From contig CM054063.1 in NCBI GenBank assembly GCA_028641055.1, positions 49,291,827 to 49,355,826 of the forward strand: a DNA stretch of 64,000 nt. Direction: 5' to 3'. The position numbers and the translations under genes are program-made. This DNA is from Alopecurus myosuroides. Its lineage: Eukaryota > Streptophyta > Magnoliopsida > Poales > Poaceae. The notes under the pieces are model-generated. The model did no database searches and had not been told where the DNA came from. It saw only the letters and a program-made list of their open reading frames with translations. Below are positions 1 through 10,900 of this stretch, piece by piece. Numbering within the stretch: the stretch's first letter is position 1; every line of letters begins with the position of its first letter.

Positions 1-2441
1 AGAGCCCGAGAAGAGGCGTGATGCCCGCATTCCCCTTGGTGTATTTCCACCAGAATCTCTTCTCCTTCTTCCGGTTCCACACAACGTTGCAATACGCCAG
101 TGGCACTTCTTTTGTGCAGCACTTCTCTGAAGATGGTGTAACCATTGGATCTTCTCTGAATCTGCCTTGCGGTAACCTCATCATCTGGTAGGGTGCCGTC
201 CTTTAGAAAGGATAATATGGGCATGGCCCAACTCGGCGTCTCCCGTGCAGGAAATGCTGGTTCGTCCACTTCCATTGGGACAGCCACTGCTGCGTCTTTT
301 TCTGGATTGGGGTTGACACTTTGCAGCCCCGAACGATTTGCAAGGACTTCTTCAAGGAATGCGACAGTCCCCGAGATGAGAGGGGCAGTCCCTGAGTCAG
401 GAGGAGCAGTCCCCGAGTGAGGAGGAGCAGTCCCCGAGTAGGGAGGGGCAGTCCCCGGGTTGCAGGCGCCAGTCCCCGGGTCCTCTTTTGCACCTTCCCA
501 GTCAATCTCCATTGGAACTGCTTCTTCATTAGGCAGAGGAGGAACGAAAATGGACTCCGAGTTGGGGGATGGCTTTCTCAAATGCTCCAAGGCGATCCCA
601 GCCGGGATGTACTGCCGAGAAGACCCCAACTTGGACAGCTCATCAGCTGCTTCATTCTCTGCTCGATGTATGTGTTGGAACTCGCAACCTTCAAAGAATC
701 CTGTCATGGTTTGGACCAGGAAGCGGTATGACGCCATGTTGGCATCCAGAGCATCCCAAGTGCCAGAGACTTGCTGCACAACCAGATCCGAGTCGCCATA
801 GCATATGATGTGCTGCACACCAACTTCCTTTGCTACCTTCAAACCGTGTACCACGGCCTCGTATTCTGCAACATTGTTGGATGCCTTGAAGTGGATTTGC
901 AGCACATACTTGAGTTGATCTCGCTTGGGTGACGTAAGCACCACGCCAGCACCAAGGCCTTCCTTCATCTTGGAGCCATCAAAGTGCATCTTCCAGTAAT
1001 TGGATACTGGAGTAGGAGGCTCATACTGCACCTCAGCCCAATCCACCAGAAATTCTGCCAGGATCTGAGACTTGATGGCTTCTCTTCTCGCATACGCGGG
1101 AGCGTACGCGGCCAGCTCGATTGCCCACTTGGCTACTCTGCCACTCGCTTCCTTGTTGCCCATGATATCCGAGATGGGAGCTGAGCTCACCACTGTGATG
1201 GGGTGTTCTTGGAAGTAGTGCTTCAGCTTCTTGGCGCCCAGATACACGCCGTAGGTCATCTTCTGGTAATGCGGGTAGTTCTGCTTGGAGCTGGATAATA
1301 CTTCACTGAGATAGTACACCGACCGCTGCACACTTTTGCCTTCCTCTTCTCGCTCCACCACAATCACCACGCTGACTACCCGCTTGGTAGCGGCAATATA
1401 TAGCAGCATTGGCTCCTTGGGTAGCGGACTAGCCAAGATTGGAGCGCTACCCAGCATTGCCTTTAGCTCTTTGAATGCCACATCCGCTTGCGGTGTCCAG
1501 ACAAACTTGTCGCTTTTCTTCATCAATTGATACAAAGGCAGGGCCTTCTCGCCCATTCTACCTAAGAAACGGCTCAGAGATGCCAAGCAACCAGTGAATT
1601 TTTGCACATCCTTCAGGGATCTCGGCAAAGACATGCTCTCAATAGCTTTTATCTGTGAAGGATTGGCCTCAATGCCCCAACTGGATACCAAGAAGCCGAG
1701 TAGCTTGCCAGCCGGGACGCCAAAGGTGCATTTACTCGGGTTCAGCTTCATCTTATACTTGCGCAAGTTAGCGAAAGTTTCCTCAAGGTCGCTAAGCAGA
1801 GTATGTGTTTTATTCGTTTTGATGACAATGTCATCTACGTACACCTGCACATTTTTGCCGAGTTGATCATGCAGGCATTTCTGCATGCATCTCTGATAAG
1901 TGGCACCCGCATTCCGCAACCCGAAACACATGACACGATAGCAATAAGCCCCGTACGGGGTAATGAAAGCAGTCTTTATTTGATCAGCATGATTGAGAGC
2001 TATCTGGTGAAAACCAGAGTATGCATCTATGAAAGACAACAGTTCACAACCAGCAGTGGAGTCGATCACCTGATCGATGCGAGGTAGCGGAAAAGGATCC
2101 TTGGGGCAGGCTTTGTTCAAGTCGGTGTAGTCGACGCACATGCGCCATGCGGTAGCGGCCTTGGGGTCATCTTTCTTCTTCTCAACCATAACCGGGTTGG
2201 CTAGCCAATCCGGATGCAGCACCTCCATGATGAAATTGCTTATCAGCAGCTTGGTGATCTGGTCACCGATGGCCTTCCTTCTTTCATCTCCGAAGCGGCG
2301 CATAGCCCGCTTCACTGGTTTGGCGTCAGGACGCACATGTAGCGAGTGCTCAACCAACTCCCTCGGGACACCTGGTAAATCCTCATTGGACCGGGCGAAC
2401 ACGTCCGGATTCTCACGGAGGAAGTGGATGAGCTCGCTTTC
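1..2441 (-). CDS. Element A pol: reverse transcriptase, RNase H, start of integrase
   Basis: About 813 codons are open with no stop or frameshift, running off the window. Reverse transcriptase shows VDYTDLNKACPKD, PLPRID, SFIDAYSGFHQI, and the catalytic YVDD in VQVYVDDIV near 1845-1860. RNase H follows with HFDGSKMKEG, the NNVAEYEAV segment and CYGDSDLV, in which the acidic residues of a ribonuclease H fold are in place. A Gly/Thr/Pro-rich linker with five 7-residue repeats comes next, then the start of the integrase zinc-binding domain (HQGECGHHAS). The enzyme would copy element RNA to DNA in the particle. It can only be translated by passing the UAG at 2442, or from a downstream start. Best match by eye is the Tat group of plant Gypsy elements. 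Confidence 0.93.
365..481 (-). repeat. 21-bp in-frame tandem repeat in element A pol linker
   Basis: Five 21-bp copies of a CAGTCCCCGAG-type unit start at 365, 386, 407, 428 and 449, with a partial sixth from 470. On the minus strand each unit encodes SGTAPP plus one variable residue. The array lies between RNase H and integrase and does not disturb the frame. Confidence 0.9.
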
Positions 2442-2444
2442 CTA
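2442..2444 (-). other. In-frame UAG between protease and reverse transcriptase (element A)
   Basis: The frame reads VET-stop-ESELIHFLREN, with protease on one side and reverse transcriptase on the other in the same frame. Element C has a UAG at the homologous codon. Since the rest of A's pol frame is open to the window edge, this stop looks like a programmed feature rather than decay. Confidence 0.8.
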
Positions 2445-4121
2445 TGTCTCCACCAACCCGGAGCCAATGATGGCAACTCGGTCGGGAAACTCAGGGTCAG
2501 CCTGGACCTTCTTTGTCTCCTGAGATGCCTGGAACGCCGTCCCGTGCTGGGAACTCGGCATGCCAGGTGCACCAGCTTGCGCGGATTGCGCCATAGCCAC
2601 CACCTCGTACATCTTTTTCTTCTCGGCAGCGATCACCATGGACTCCGCCAACTGAGAACCAGCAGAGGCACACTCCATAGACTTCTTGTAATCACCAGAG
2701 ATGGTAATCACGCCATTGGGACCAGGGATCTTAATCTTCAGATATGCAGTGTGGGTAGAGGCCATGAACTTGCTCAGAGCGGGCCTGCCGAGTAGGGCAT
2801 GGTAGGGGCTCTGGTGATCAACCACCTCAAACTGCAGGCTCTCTGTGCGGCAGTTCTCCCTGGTGCCGAATAGCACATCTATCCATACTCGGCCAATCGG
2901 ATTGCAAGAGACTCTTGGCACAATGCCATGGAAAGTGGTCTTGCTGGGTAGCAGCATGTTCTCGGCCATACCAAGCTTCTCAAGCGTGTCTCTGTACACG
3001 ATGTTGATGCTGCTGCCGTTGTTGATCAGTACCTTGCTGAACCTCACGTTCTTCTTAGGACCCAAGAAGGTGGGATCCAGCACCAAGGCGTAGCTACCCG
3101 GGTTGGGCATCACCTTAGGGTGATCCGCTCTGGACCACGTGATCTCTTGGTTGCACCAGTGCATGTAGTGAGGAACAGCTGGGATCACAGCATTGACCTC
3201 CATGGCACGCCTGTGCTGGGACTTCTTGTCAACAGGCTTAGAGGTGAAGATCATGTAGCTCTCGTGGTGCTCCTGGTACCGATTGCGGTCTGCGCCACCA
3301 TTGTTGCCGTTGTTGTTGTTACCTTGGTTGTTGTTGTTGTTGTTGCCTCTGTTGTTGTTGCGGGTGTAGTAGTTGTTGTTGTTGTTGTTGTTGTTGTTGT
3401 TGCGGTAGCCATCGTTGTTGAAGTGGCGGTTGGCTCCTAAAGCCACCTGGTTCACATTCTCTCTTCTCGGGAAGGCTGGAGGCCGAGCAGCAGGTGCGCG
3501 GGCAGGCTGTACTGCGGCATTCGCAGCTGGTAGAGGAGGAGGAGGGGGCAGGCGCTCGTTCTTGATTTCTTCCCACCAACTGCACTGCCGAGTAGTGTGG
3601 TTGGCGGGTCTCGCGGGATGCCGAGTATGGAAGCTGCACGGGCCATCCTTCATGTCCTTGAAGACAAAGTTTGGTGTCGGACCCGAGTTGCCGCTACCCT
3701 GCTGGGAAGCGCTGTATGGTTTCTTGTTGCCTTGGCCCTGATTCTGGTTCTGCCCATACTGGGCTCCAGCAGTTTTTGGCCTCTGGCTACTCCCAGCTCC
3801 GGTTGCCACATCATTCACTTCTTCAGGATCGTACCGGGTATCGATCCGGTCACCTCTGCGCTTGTTGCGGAACTCATTGCGCTTGCTGGTGTTGATGTTG
3901 TAGTTTCTTCTCGGCTCAGCAGCATCGAGAAGAGGCTGAGTTGGGTCACCGAGTGCGTACTGATCCGCAATCCGGATGGTCTCAGCGAGAGTACTCGGCA
4001 TCTCCCTCTGGAGCCTCTGCCACAACATGTTGCCATGTCTGCAACTCTGCGCAAACCAAGTGATGGCCTGGGCCTCGTTTACACCCTCACAAGTGTTCCT
4101 CAGAGTACTCCACCGAGTAAG
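2442..4121 (-). CDS. Element A gag C-terminus and aspartic protease
   Basis: The frame is the same as the gag core and is open from 4121 to the UAG at 2442. In order it has the end of gag, a Cys/His cluster (CSFHTRHP...HTTRQC) in the place of a zinc knuckle, a long Asn-rich tract from an AAC/GTT repeat (3301-3412), and a retropepsin-like protease. The protease active-site motif reads VLINNGSSINIVY. Family members have Asp in that position (element C has VLMDGGSSINI), so the catalytic Asp is Asn here and the protease is probably inactive. The later HALLGRPAL segment matches HAILGRPAF in C. No start codon is used by this segment alone; it would be made as a continuation of Gag. Confidence 0.85.
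   Translation of the reverse strand, partial: LTRWSTLRNTCEGVNEAQAITWFAQSCRHGNMLWQRLQREMPSTLAETIRIADQYALGDPTQPLLDAAEPRRNYNINTSKRNEFRNKRRGDRIDTRYDPEEVNDVATGAGSSQRPKTAGAQYGQNQNQGQGNKKPYSASQQGSGNSGPTPNFVFKDMKDGPCSFHTRHPARPANHTTRQCSWWEEIKNERLPPPPPLPAANAAVQPARAPAARPPAFPRRENVNQVALGANRHFNNDGYRNNNNNNNNNNYYTRNNNRGNNNNNNQGNNNNGNNGGADRNRYQEHHESYMIFTSKPVDKKSQHRRAMEVNAVIPAVPHYMHWCNQEITWSRADHPKVMPNPGSYALVLDPTFLGPKKNVRFSKVLINNGSSINIVYRDTLEKLGMAENMLLPSKTTFHGIVPRVSCNPIGRVWIDVLFGTRENCRTESLQFEVVDHQSPYHALLGRPALSKFMASTHTAYLKIKIPGPNGVITISGDYKKSMECASAGSQLAESMVIAAEKKKMYEVVAMAQSAQAGAPGMPSSQHGTAFQASQETKKVQADPEFPDRVAIIGSGLVET
3301..3412 (-). repeat. Trinucleotide repeat coding poly-Asn in element A gag
   Basis: A near-continuous GTT (AAC/AAT on the coding strand) repeat with a few interruptions encodes runs of up to ten Asn. 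It stays in frame within the gag C-terminal region. Confidence 0.9.
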
Positions 4122-4451
4122 TTACTCTCGGTCTGTCTCCTCTTCCCGCTGCCTGCAAGCGGATAGCTGTTGCGGCCTATTCGGCCTCCGGTAGGTGCTG
4201 GTGAAGTTGCTAACAAATGCCTCCGCGAAGTCAAGCCAACAGTTGATGCTGTGCTTGGGCAGGTTGTTGAGCCAAGTTCTTGCTGGTCCCTCGAGCATCT
4301 GCGGGATGTACCGCACGGCCCATCTCCGGTTGCCGCCTGCAATGTGCACAGCTGTGACATAGTCATTGAGCCAATCTTCCGGCTTGGTGCTGCCGTCATA
4401 GCACTTGGTCCCCCTGGCGAGCTGGAACTGCTTCACGGATGGCTCCGTCAT
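4122..4451 (-). pseudogene. Element A gag core domain, interrupted by TAA
   Basis: This holds the retrotransposon gag core. Visible motifs are DGSTKPEDWLNDYVTAV, the W...L (A/I)RTWLNNLP segment and FVSNFTSTYRRP, as in PF03732-type gag proteins that build the particle. Element C has the same order of motifs (TNPDTWLSDY, WINGLP, FTQHFRGTYKRP). The frame stops at TAA 4122-4124, where element C has an aromatic residue (VDFISRW in C against DRE-stop-LTRW in A). After the stop the same frame continues open into the protease. I read this as a nonsense mutation that disables full-length Gag. Confidence 0.8.
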
Positions 4452-5944
4452 GATGCGGGGGCCAAAGCATTCTGGGCCAGGCGGCCCCTTGCTCTCGAGT
4501 TGCGCGGACTGATCCGGTCCAGCTTGTGCATGGCATCACTGGGCTCCATCACGCGCTCACCCACGCGATCCAAGATGTCGTAGCCAGCCAACCCCATGGC
4601 CGAGTAGCCATCATCATATCTGTCCACCTGCACGACTGCAGGCTGCTCCACTCGGTTGGCGGCTGGTGCGACTGCACGCGGCTGCTGCCTCTGCCGAGTA
4701 GGCTGAGCAACTGGATGCTGAGAAGGGCCTGGGCGCTCTCCATCTCGGGCCTGGCTTTGAGCTTTATGGGCTTGATAGCCTGCTCCTGCAGCGTTGTGTT
4801 TTTGACCGGACTGTCGCACCACAGCGTGCTGTTTCGCGGCGACAGCCGGGTCGTACACCTGCATCTGTCTGTCTCTGCCGGAATGCCCACTTCGGTCCCT
4901 CTCGCGGCTGGGATGCGGTGATGAGGCCTGATCGTTAGATCTAGCCGCATGCGAATGCACCACCTGAGAAGCTCCAGCACCCGGGTTGGCTTTCCGGAAC
5001 TCCTCGTTCTGCCTAGCAGCATCTAGCACTAGCTCATTGAGCCTTTCCTGCTGCCTAACGCGCGCGTCGCCAGCGAGATGCGGCAACTCAGCAGCTACAG
5101 CCTCAGCAGCTCTAAGGGTTTTGGCGGGGGTGCTGTATCTGGGTCTGGTGGTGGCAGTGTTTTGGCTAGTGGCTTGGCCAGCAGTTTCACCAACTGCTGC
5201 CATCTCGGTGCCTAGGTTTCGGCGCGTAGCCCCTGCCTTGGAAGGCCTCCTCACTACCGGCGTAAAGCCATGAGCCCTATTGTACTTGTTCTGGTCCAGG
5301 TTCAGCTCAAGCCTAACCTTATCCAGCTCCGCCTGCTCGGCGAGCAGCGCCTGGCGTTGCTGATCGAGCTGCGCCCGCATGGTCAGGAGCTCGAGCTCGG
5401 TGGGAGGCGGCATGCCCATCCGCACGGCGGACGCAGGTATCGTCAGAGTAGTGGAGGGAGGAAGGTTGCAGTCCTTCTCGTAGGGCTTGTGGGTTTTCCC
5501 GCCAGCACTCGGGCCAGCGAGATCCTCGATGACGCCTGCAGCGGCAGCAGTCGCGCCCTTCCCGGCATCTGCAGCAGGGCCGGTCATCATCACCTCCGCG
5601 ATGTCCGCAGAGCGGCCAATCGGCCTCCCGCGTGCAGCGATGACAGCAGGGGGATCTTCCGCGACATGCACCTCCCCGGGGTACTCGCGGTCGATGACGG
5701 TGGCGACGTAGACTAGGTGCGCGCCGAAAGAGAGCACCGAGCCGCCCTCCGGCATGGCCCTGCCGCCAAAATCGCCGGCATTGTCGGTGACGAAGTCGAA
5801 GGAGCCAAATCTGTGGACGAGGCCACTGACCACGCGCTCTCCGGTAGCAGAAATCGATCCCGTCCGAACGGAAACTCCAGCCAGCGCCGCTGGTTGCCCC
5901 ATGGTGGGCGCCAACTGTCGTGGTGGTGTCACGGCAGATGCCAT
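4448..5944 (-). CDS. Element A gag, N-terminal part
   Basis: About 500 codons are open from an ATG at 5944 inside the LTR; the frame can be traced back to 6046. The frame reads through the primer-binding site as QLAPTMG, matching QLAPTVG in element C. The product has a low-complexity N-terminal region, a Gln/Glu-rich coiled-coil-like segment (around 5340-5400) and an Arg/Ser-rich stretch with SRERDRS and GRDRQ. Frame usage changes at 4448-4451: the stop TGA overlaps the ATG of the next gag segment by ATGA, a -1 relation. In element C the equivalent region and the gag core are one ORF, so the break here looks like a frameshift mutation, although ATGA reinitiation cannot be excluded. Confidence 0.75.
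   Translation of the reverse strand: MASAVTPPRQLAPTMGQPAALAGVSVRTGSISATGERVVSGLVHRFGSFDFVTDNAGDFGGRAMPEGGSVLSFGAHLVYVATVIDREYPGEVHVAEDPPAVIAARGRPIGRSADIAEVMMTGPAADAGKGATAAAAGVIEDLAGPSAGGKTHKPYEKDCNLPPSTTLTIPASAVRMGMPPPTELELLTMRAQLDQQRQALLAEQAELDKVRLELNLDQNKYNRAHGFTPVVRRPSKAGATRRNLGTEMAAVGETAGQATSQNTATTRPRYSTPAKTLRAAEAVAAELPHLAGDARVRQQERLNELVLDAARQNEEFRKANPGAGASQVVHSHAARSNDQASSPHPSRERDRSGHSGRDRQMQVYDPAVAAKQHAVVRQSGQKHNAAGAGYQAHKAQSQARDGERPGPSQHPVAQPTRQRQQPRAVAPAANRVEQPAVVQVDRYDDGYSAMGLAGYDILDRVGERVMEPSDAMHKLDRISPRNSRARGRLAQNALAPAS
5897..5914 (-). other. Primer-binding site of element A
   Basis: TTGGCGCCCACCATGGGG follows one base after the LTR end. It starts with the TGGCGCC core expected for pairing with a tRNA ending GGCGCCA. 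Element C has the same site with one base changed (ACCGTGGGG). I cannot name the tRNA from sequence alone. The site is also inside the open gag reading frame, where it encodes QLAPT. Confidence 0.75.
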
Positions 5945-6741
5945 AGGATGGCTAAAGATGTGGGGACGATGGACGCTGGAGGCGCTCGGGGAGGGATCAC
6001 GCAGCGAGTAGCCGCGTGAGTATGAAGCTAGCACCGCAAAGAACAAGATCTACCCAGGTTCAGGGCCCTCGTGTGGAGGTAAAACCCTACTCCTGCCTTT
6101 CTCTCTTTATATTCGTGTCTCACCGAGTAGCCACAGTACAAGTGTTTCTTACAACCGAGTAGCCACTCTCCTCTCTAGGTGACTGTAGCCCTTAGTCGTG
6201 TCGTCCCTCGCGCAGGAGGAGGCAGGGCACCTTATATACTGGTGCCCAGCCGGATACAGCCAAGATGTCGACATAGTGTGCACACTGTACACTTCCAGCT
6301 TCCCGCTGACAGCTTTGGCTTCCAAGTTTGTCTCCGTGTGTAAAGTCGTTCCGCAGAACCGAGAAACTGATCTGTTATCACTGACACAGTCACGGGGTAG
6401 GCCCCCTAACCTGCGACGCCCTGCTGACACCCTGGCGCAGATAAGCACGCGCTCTGCAGATGAACAGTGCCCCAGTACGGACCCAGGATACGCGGGATCC
6501 TGTGTCAGAACGGCTCCTTTGACTTCTGGCCCGAGTAGGAGACCGCCATTTCTACTCGGACCACTTCCTCTACCCGGAGGAGAATAACTTCCTGGATTCT
6601 TCCTTCTGGCCATCAGTGTGTATGGCCGAATAGCAGTCGACCGGGTAGCGAGTACCGGGTAGCCAGCTACTCTGCCAAACGTCTCTTCTGATCTTGCCCT
6701 TAGCACTTGCCTTTACCCTACTCGGGGGTAACCCCCCGACA
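5916..6741 (-). repeat. 5' LTR of element A
   Basis: On the minus strand this 826-bp segment opens TGTCGGGGGG at 6741 and closes ACGACA at 5916, the expected TG...CA ends. It lies directly before the primer-binding site. The second LTR is outside the window, so the boundaries rest on the TG/CA ends, the PBS and the analogy with element C. A TATA-like TATATAAG is present at 6231-6238. Confidence 0.8.
6231..6238 (-). promoter_or_regulatory. TATA box of element A LTR
   Basis: TATATAAG on the minus strand, in the middle of the LTR about 320 bp before its end, is a plausible core promoter for the genomic RNA. This is inferred from motif and position only. Confidence 0.5.
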
Positions 6742-7921
6742 GCAAGAGAGGGAAAGACCATGGAACGTGGCTCAGCTACGTCCCTACTACACCTAAACTA
6801 GACTAGGTTTACAAGTGGAACTACACGATATAACAGGCAGCAGGTTTCAGACGCACTCTTTTCCTATCCAGGGTACCTAAGGGGGTTGGAGGGTTTTTAA
6901 TGAGGCGGCTTGCTGACCTAACCTTTCTCATATCAATAAAGAGATGGTTAAACTACGATGTTGTTTCTTTCTTATGCGTTTTTGTTAAGTTTTTTGTTCC
7001 TGTTTTTGTTTTCTGTTTTTGATGTTTTCAGGTAAGTATTAGTCCTTTATTTATAAGTACAGTAGTTTTCTAAAGATTACATATACAGGTCTTGGGGGCT
7101 GATTGCTTGAATAGCACAGTTGCAAACTCAAAGACCCGGCCATGATGCCATTAAGTTATAAGGACCGATTACTTAGAATAAGTACGGTTACAATCTTATA
7201 ACCGGACAATAGAGCCAAATTCTCTTGATTTATCGTGCTTAAGCTTGATGTGACTCGCAAGAAAGTGGCATGCTTTGCTAGCGTGTAATTACAATCAGCC
7301 ATGATGCCCATGGGGACTTGCCTGACACTGTTTTTATACAGTTATAGCAGCATTGATTATCCACGCGAAAGCCGGCTTACAGCAAAGAGGATCAAAAGGG
7401 TCATCAAAACCACAAGTTATGCAGAGTACAAGGTTAACTCGCAATATATCAAGCATAACTTCAAACCTATGTGAGTAACTCTAGGGTTTGGGCCTTAGCA
7501 GAAACAGTTCGTTCTTTCAAAAACTCCAAACCCCCAGACTCAGAAATTCAGGCCTTGGGGACCTGGGAATTTGAAAAAAGTAACAAATTGTCTAGCTATT
7601 AAGCTTCAAAACCCAAACATCCGAGTCTTGGGGACTTGGGGACTTACAAAAAATCCACTTGTCAAAACCCCCGAGACCCGGAAACCGAGTCTCACAAAAG
7701 GAAAAATAGCAAAAGTCGGAAAACCAGCAACGAAAAGTTTAAAACTAGTAAATATCAAATCCATGCAAAAGGCCAGAAGGGCCACGAAAGCCATTAAGGT
7801 TTTAACGTATTACAAACCGAGGGAGTAGTATCGAAAAGTGCACATGCGCACTATTAAAAGAATAATTGTTTTAAATGCCCATTGGCCGAATAAAGTGTTT
7901 GAGGCAGCGAAAAGGGAAACT
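6742..7921 (+). other. Non-coding 3' internal region of element B
   Basis: No credible ORF. It contains a polyadenylation-like AATAAAGAG near 6935, a T-rich stretch and direct repeats of a CTTGGGGACTTGGGG type around 7620-7650. By position it corresponds to the non-coding segment between pol and the antisense gene in element C (19800-20427). The base after the element A LTR (GCAAG, 6742-6746) is probably one arm of A's target duplication. Confidence 0.6.
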
Positions 7922-10900
7922 TCACTCGGCATCCTTCACCGAGTCTTCAACGTTATCCTTGGCAGTCGGGTGTTCGACTCGCTCGCTGGTGGTGTTCCCG
8001 GTTCCTGCATCCGGATCAACAGCAGTACTGGCGCGCGCTGGAGGAGGGACAACCGGCGTGGAGGTGGCAGGCGCAGTATCGGCCTCAGCCTTCTTCTTCG
8101 CAGCTTCTTCCTTCCTCTTGGCAGCCTCCGTCTTCCACCGTGCCAGCATGTCATAAGGCTTAGGCAAATCCGACTTAATGGGCTTGTCCTTGGCATCGTA
8201 AGGTCGAACGATGTTGCTCACATCCAGACTGTCGGCGATCAAGCTCGCCGAGTGACGCACCTCAGTATTGATAGCCTTGAAGTTATTACCAGAAAACTTG
8301 GAGCCGTCATTGTTGAATTCGGGAAACCCGCCAACGAGTTTTGCTGGCTCAAGCTTGGGAAAGTAGGCCTTGGCCAGAGCGAGTCCCCGGGTTACTCCAA
8401 CCCGGCACGAAGAGCGCTTCCAGTGGTCGATCCACTCGGGAATGGTGGAACATGCGTCAAGCAAAGTGTTCAAATCACCATACCCGGTGCCCGGCCACTT
8501 GATAGCTTGTAAAATCCATTTGGTGCCGGCACAGAGTTGCCGGATCACGGCCTTCAAGGTCTTCAACTTCTCGATATCATCTTCGTCTGGCATTGCCTCA
8601 CCCGGCCCTGCAAAGTAACAGAGAGGTTAAAGCAAGAAATTCCGAGTTTTTGCGGAAACAAGAAATCCGGGTTATAAGTTAATCGGCTAGAAGTTATTAC
8701 CAAGCAGCGTCCGATAAGTATAGGCAATCTGGGCCGACAGTTTTTTCAGTTCAGCCTCAGCAAGTTGGGACCTCTTCTTATACTTTTTCACATTTTTATC
8801 AAGTTTTTCAGCATCAGCTTCCAGCGCTTCACGCAACTTTGTCTCCATCTCGAGGAGTTTGTTGGTTTTAGCCAACACCTCCTCGGATTGGGCCACGTAA
8901 GCCTGCGAAAAGAGAAAAGGGAATATAAGTCGGAACAAAAGATAAATCCGGGTGTGACAAACTATAGCATTATAAAGTACCAAGTAAACTATACATAGTT
9001 CACTCGGAACTTGGGGACTAGGTGAGTATATAAGCAGTACTGGTTCACTTACCTAGTGCTTTTCCGCCATGGCTTCCAAAATCCCCTTTTCATCAGTTTT
9101 CAAGGTGTAGAGACAACTTAGCATCTCATCAAAGCTCAGTTCATCAAGCTTCATCCCGGAAGAGCTGGGGGCCTGGTTACGAGGAGGAGGGGTCCTTTCC
9201 TGCTTGAGGGGGGACACCCGGGTTGCTTGGGTCTCAGGGGTGGGGTCACCCATCCTTGCGCCCAGGACCTCGACGTCCTCACCCCCGGATCCATGAGAGG
9301 GAATGGGATACTCGGCCTCCTGATCGGACGGGTCTTTCAGCAGGTCTTCTTCTTCTTCAGCGCCGCCAGCCGCGGCCTTCACGGTATCTACTGGCTCTTC
9401 TAGCGCCGGGTTATCCACGTCCATATCGTCCGGGTCGCTGGTGGTGACCTTGGCTCTGAGCAAAATAAAAGGAGCAGTTAGTATATGATGAACGAAACTT
9501 ATGGAAAGCGTTGGCGCACCAAGTAGCAAGAGAGGTAGTTTACCCAGTGTTCACGAAGAAATCCGCCGAAAGATCATTGCTAGACCCGGAGGAGGCTGTC
9601 AAGGAGTCCGAAAGTGAGACCCGGAATTGTCCGGCTAGCGGATGATTGGGAGAAGGATGTTTTCGAGGAGAATCGGAAGGATGGGTCTGGGGAATACCGG
9701 CACGGCGAGCTGGGGACGAAGGGATACCCGGGTTGAGAGGGTCATCACCCGGGGAGTTCCAGGTTACCCTGCGCTTGACTGGAGCGGGTTCCTTCAAGTG
9801 TGGCGAATCAGACAAGCGTTGGTTAAGCTTGCACATATTAGCGAATGAATATGGTTCGGAGGTGATAGTGGAATACGGAACCTTGAATACCACCCTTCGG
9901 GGCTTCCTCTTGGCTCCAACCTCGACGTCCAGCTCAGCCTCACTTTCGTCCGACTGAGTCTCCTCCTCATCCTCCAGCCCTGAAAAGCATAGCACATTGT
10001 CGGAAAAGGAAAACAGGTTGGAAAGGTAAAGTCAATAGAAATGGAAATAAGTGAAACTCGGATATTACCTTCGTCCGAGTCAGCCGGCTCCTCGTCCTCC
10101 TCTGAGTTCTCGGAAGGAGGCGGAGTCTCAATCTTGTAGAAGGGGCTATCTTCCTGAGATAAAAATGCGGTGATAAAAGTTAGTGGTCATATCAGAAAAA
10201 CGTCAAGTTATATAAAGAATAAGAGCCGGATTTTACCGCCGGAGCTGGGTTGTCCCGCGTGTAGGGGTCCAGACCAGCAATAGTCCGGATCACCTCCATC
10301 TTCTCGGTCAAGAAATTCTTGATTATCTTGTTCGCGTCCGCGGCCGGGTAATTCCTCATCGAGTAACGAAGGGAATCCGTAGTATGCCCAGAGTAATGGC
10401 ACATGAGCTTGGGCCGGACGGCGTTGGGCTGGATCCGGAAAGTTACCCAGGTTTTTACTAAGTTGAGCCCAAGGAGACCCTGGGCCCATAGAACAGCGAG
10501 TTTGGCAAGGAGGGGTTGGATGGACTGCCTATCCGACTCAGAAGCGAAGTTGAGGGTGTCGGAAATATTGAGAAGATCTTCAGAGAAACCCGGCAGTGGT
10601 TTTTCACCGTCTGGGGAGGTGTCTTGGCAATAGAAATATGTTTTTTGCCAGTGTTTGACATGGGAATTGAGGCTAAGAATCGGCATTAACGAATTCTTCC
10701 TCCTTTGAATGGAAACCCCCCGCAAACCAGGAGGGCCCCGTCGCCGCTCTCGCGGCACAGTTTGCACTGGAATAATTCTAAGAAGAGAGCGAGGTTTGGC
10801 GGGATGCATAAATATGATTCGCACAGAACGATGAAGTGAGTAATATTCAACATAGAATTGGGACCTATGTCAAAGACTCGGAGACCATAATGGTTCAACA

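Larger units (their letters stand above)
1..6741 (-). mobile_element. Element A: Tat-like Ty3/Gypsy LTR retrotransposon, 3' part beyond window
   Basis: Reading down the minus strand there is a 5' LTR, a primer-binding site, gag, aspartic protease, reverse transcriptase, RNase H and the start of integrase, in Ty3/Gypsy order. The end of integrase and the 3' LTR lie left of the window. The element interrupts element B, whose 3' part resumes at 6742, so A is the youngest layer of the nest. The pol frame is open for about 813 codons, but gag has a frame change and an internal stop, and the protease lacks its catalytic Asp. A is therefore probably not self-sufficient. Placement in the Tat lineage rests on similarity to element C, which has the antisense accessory gene typical of that group; A's own 3' region cannot be seen. 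Confidence 0.93.

Noticed and set aside
4448..4451. ATGA overlap in element A gag as programmed reinitiation
   Set aside because: Element C has the same region in one uninterrupted frame and A's gag has another stop nearby, so mutation is the simpler explanation, although not proven.
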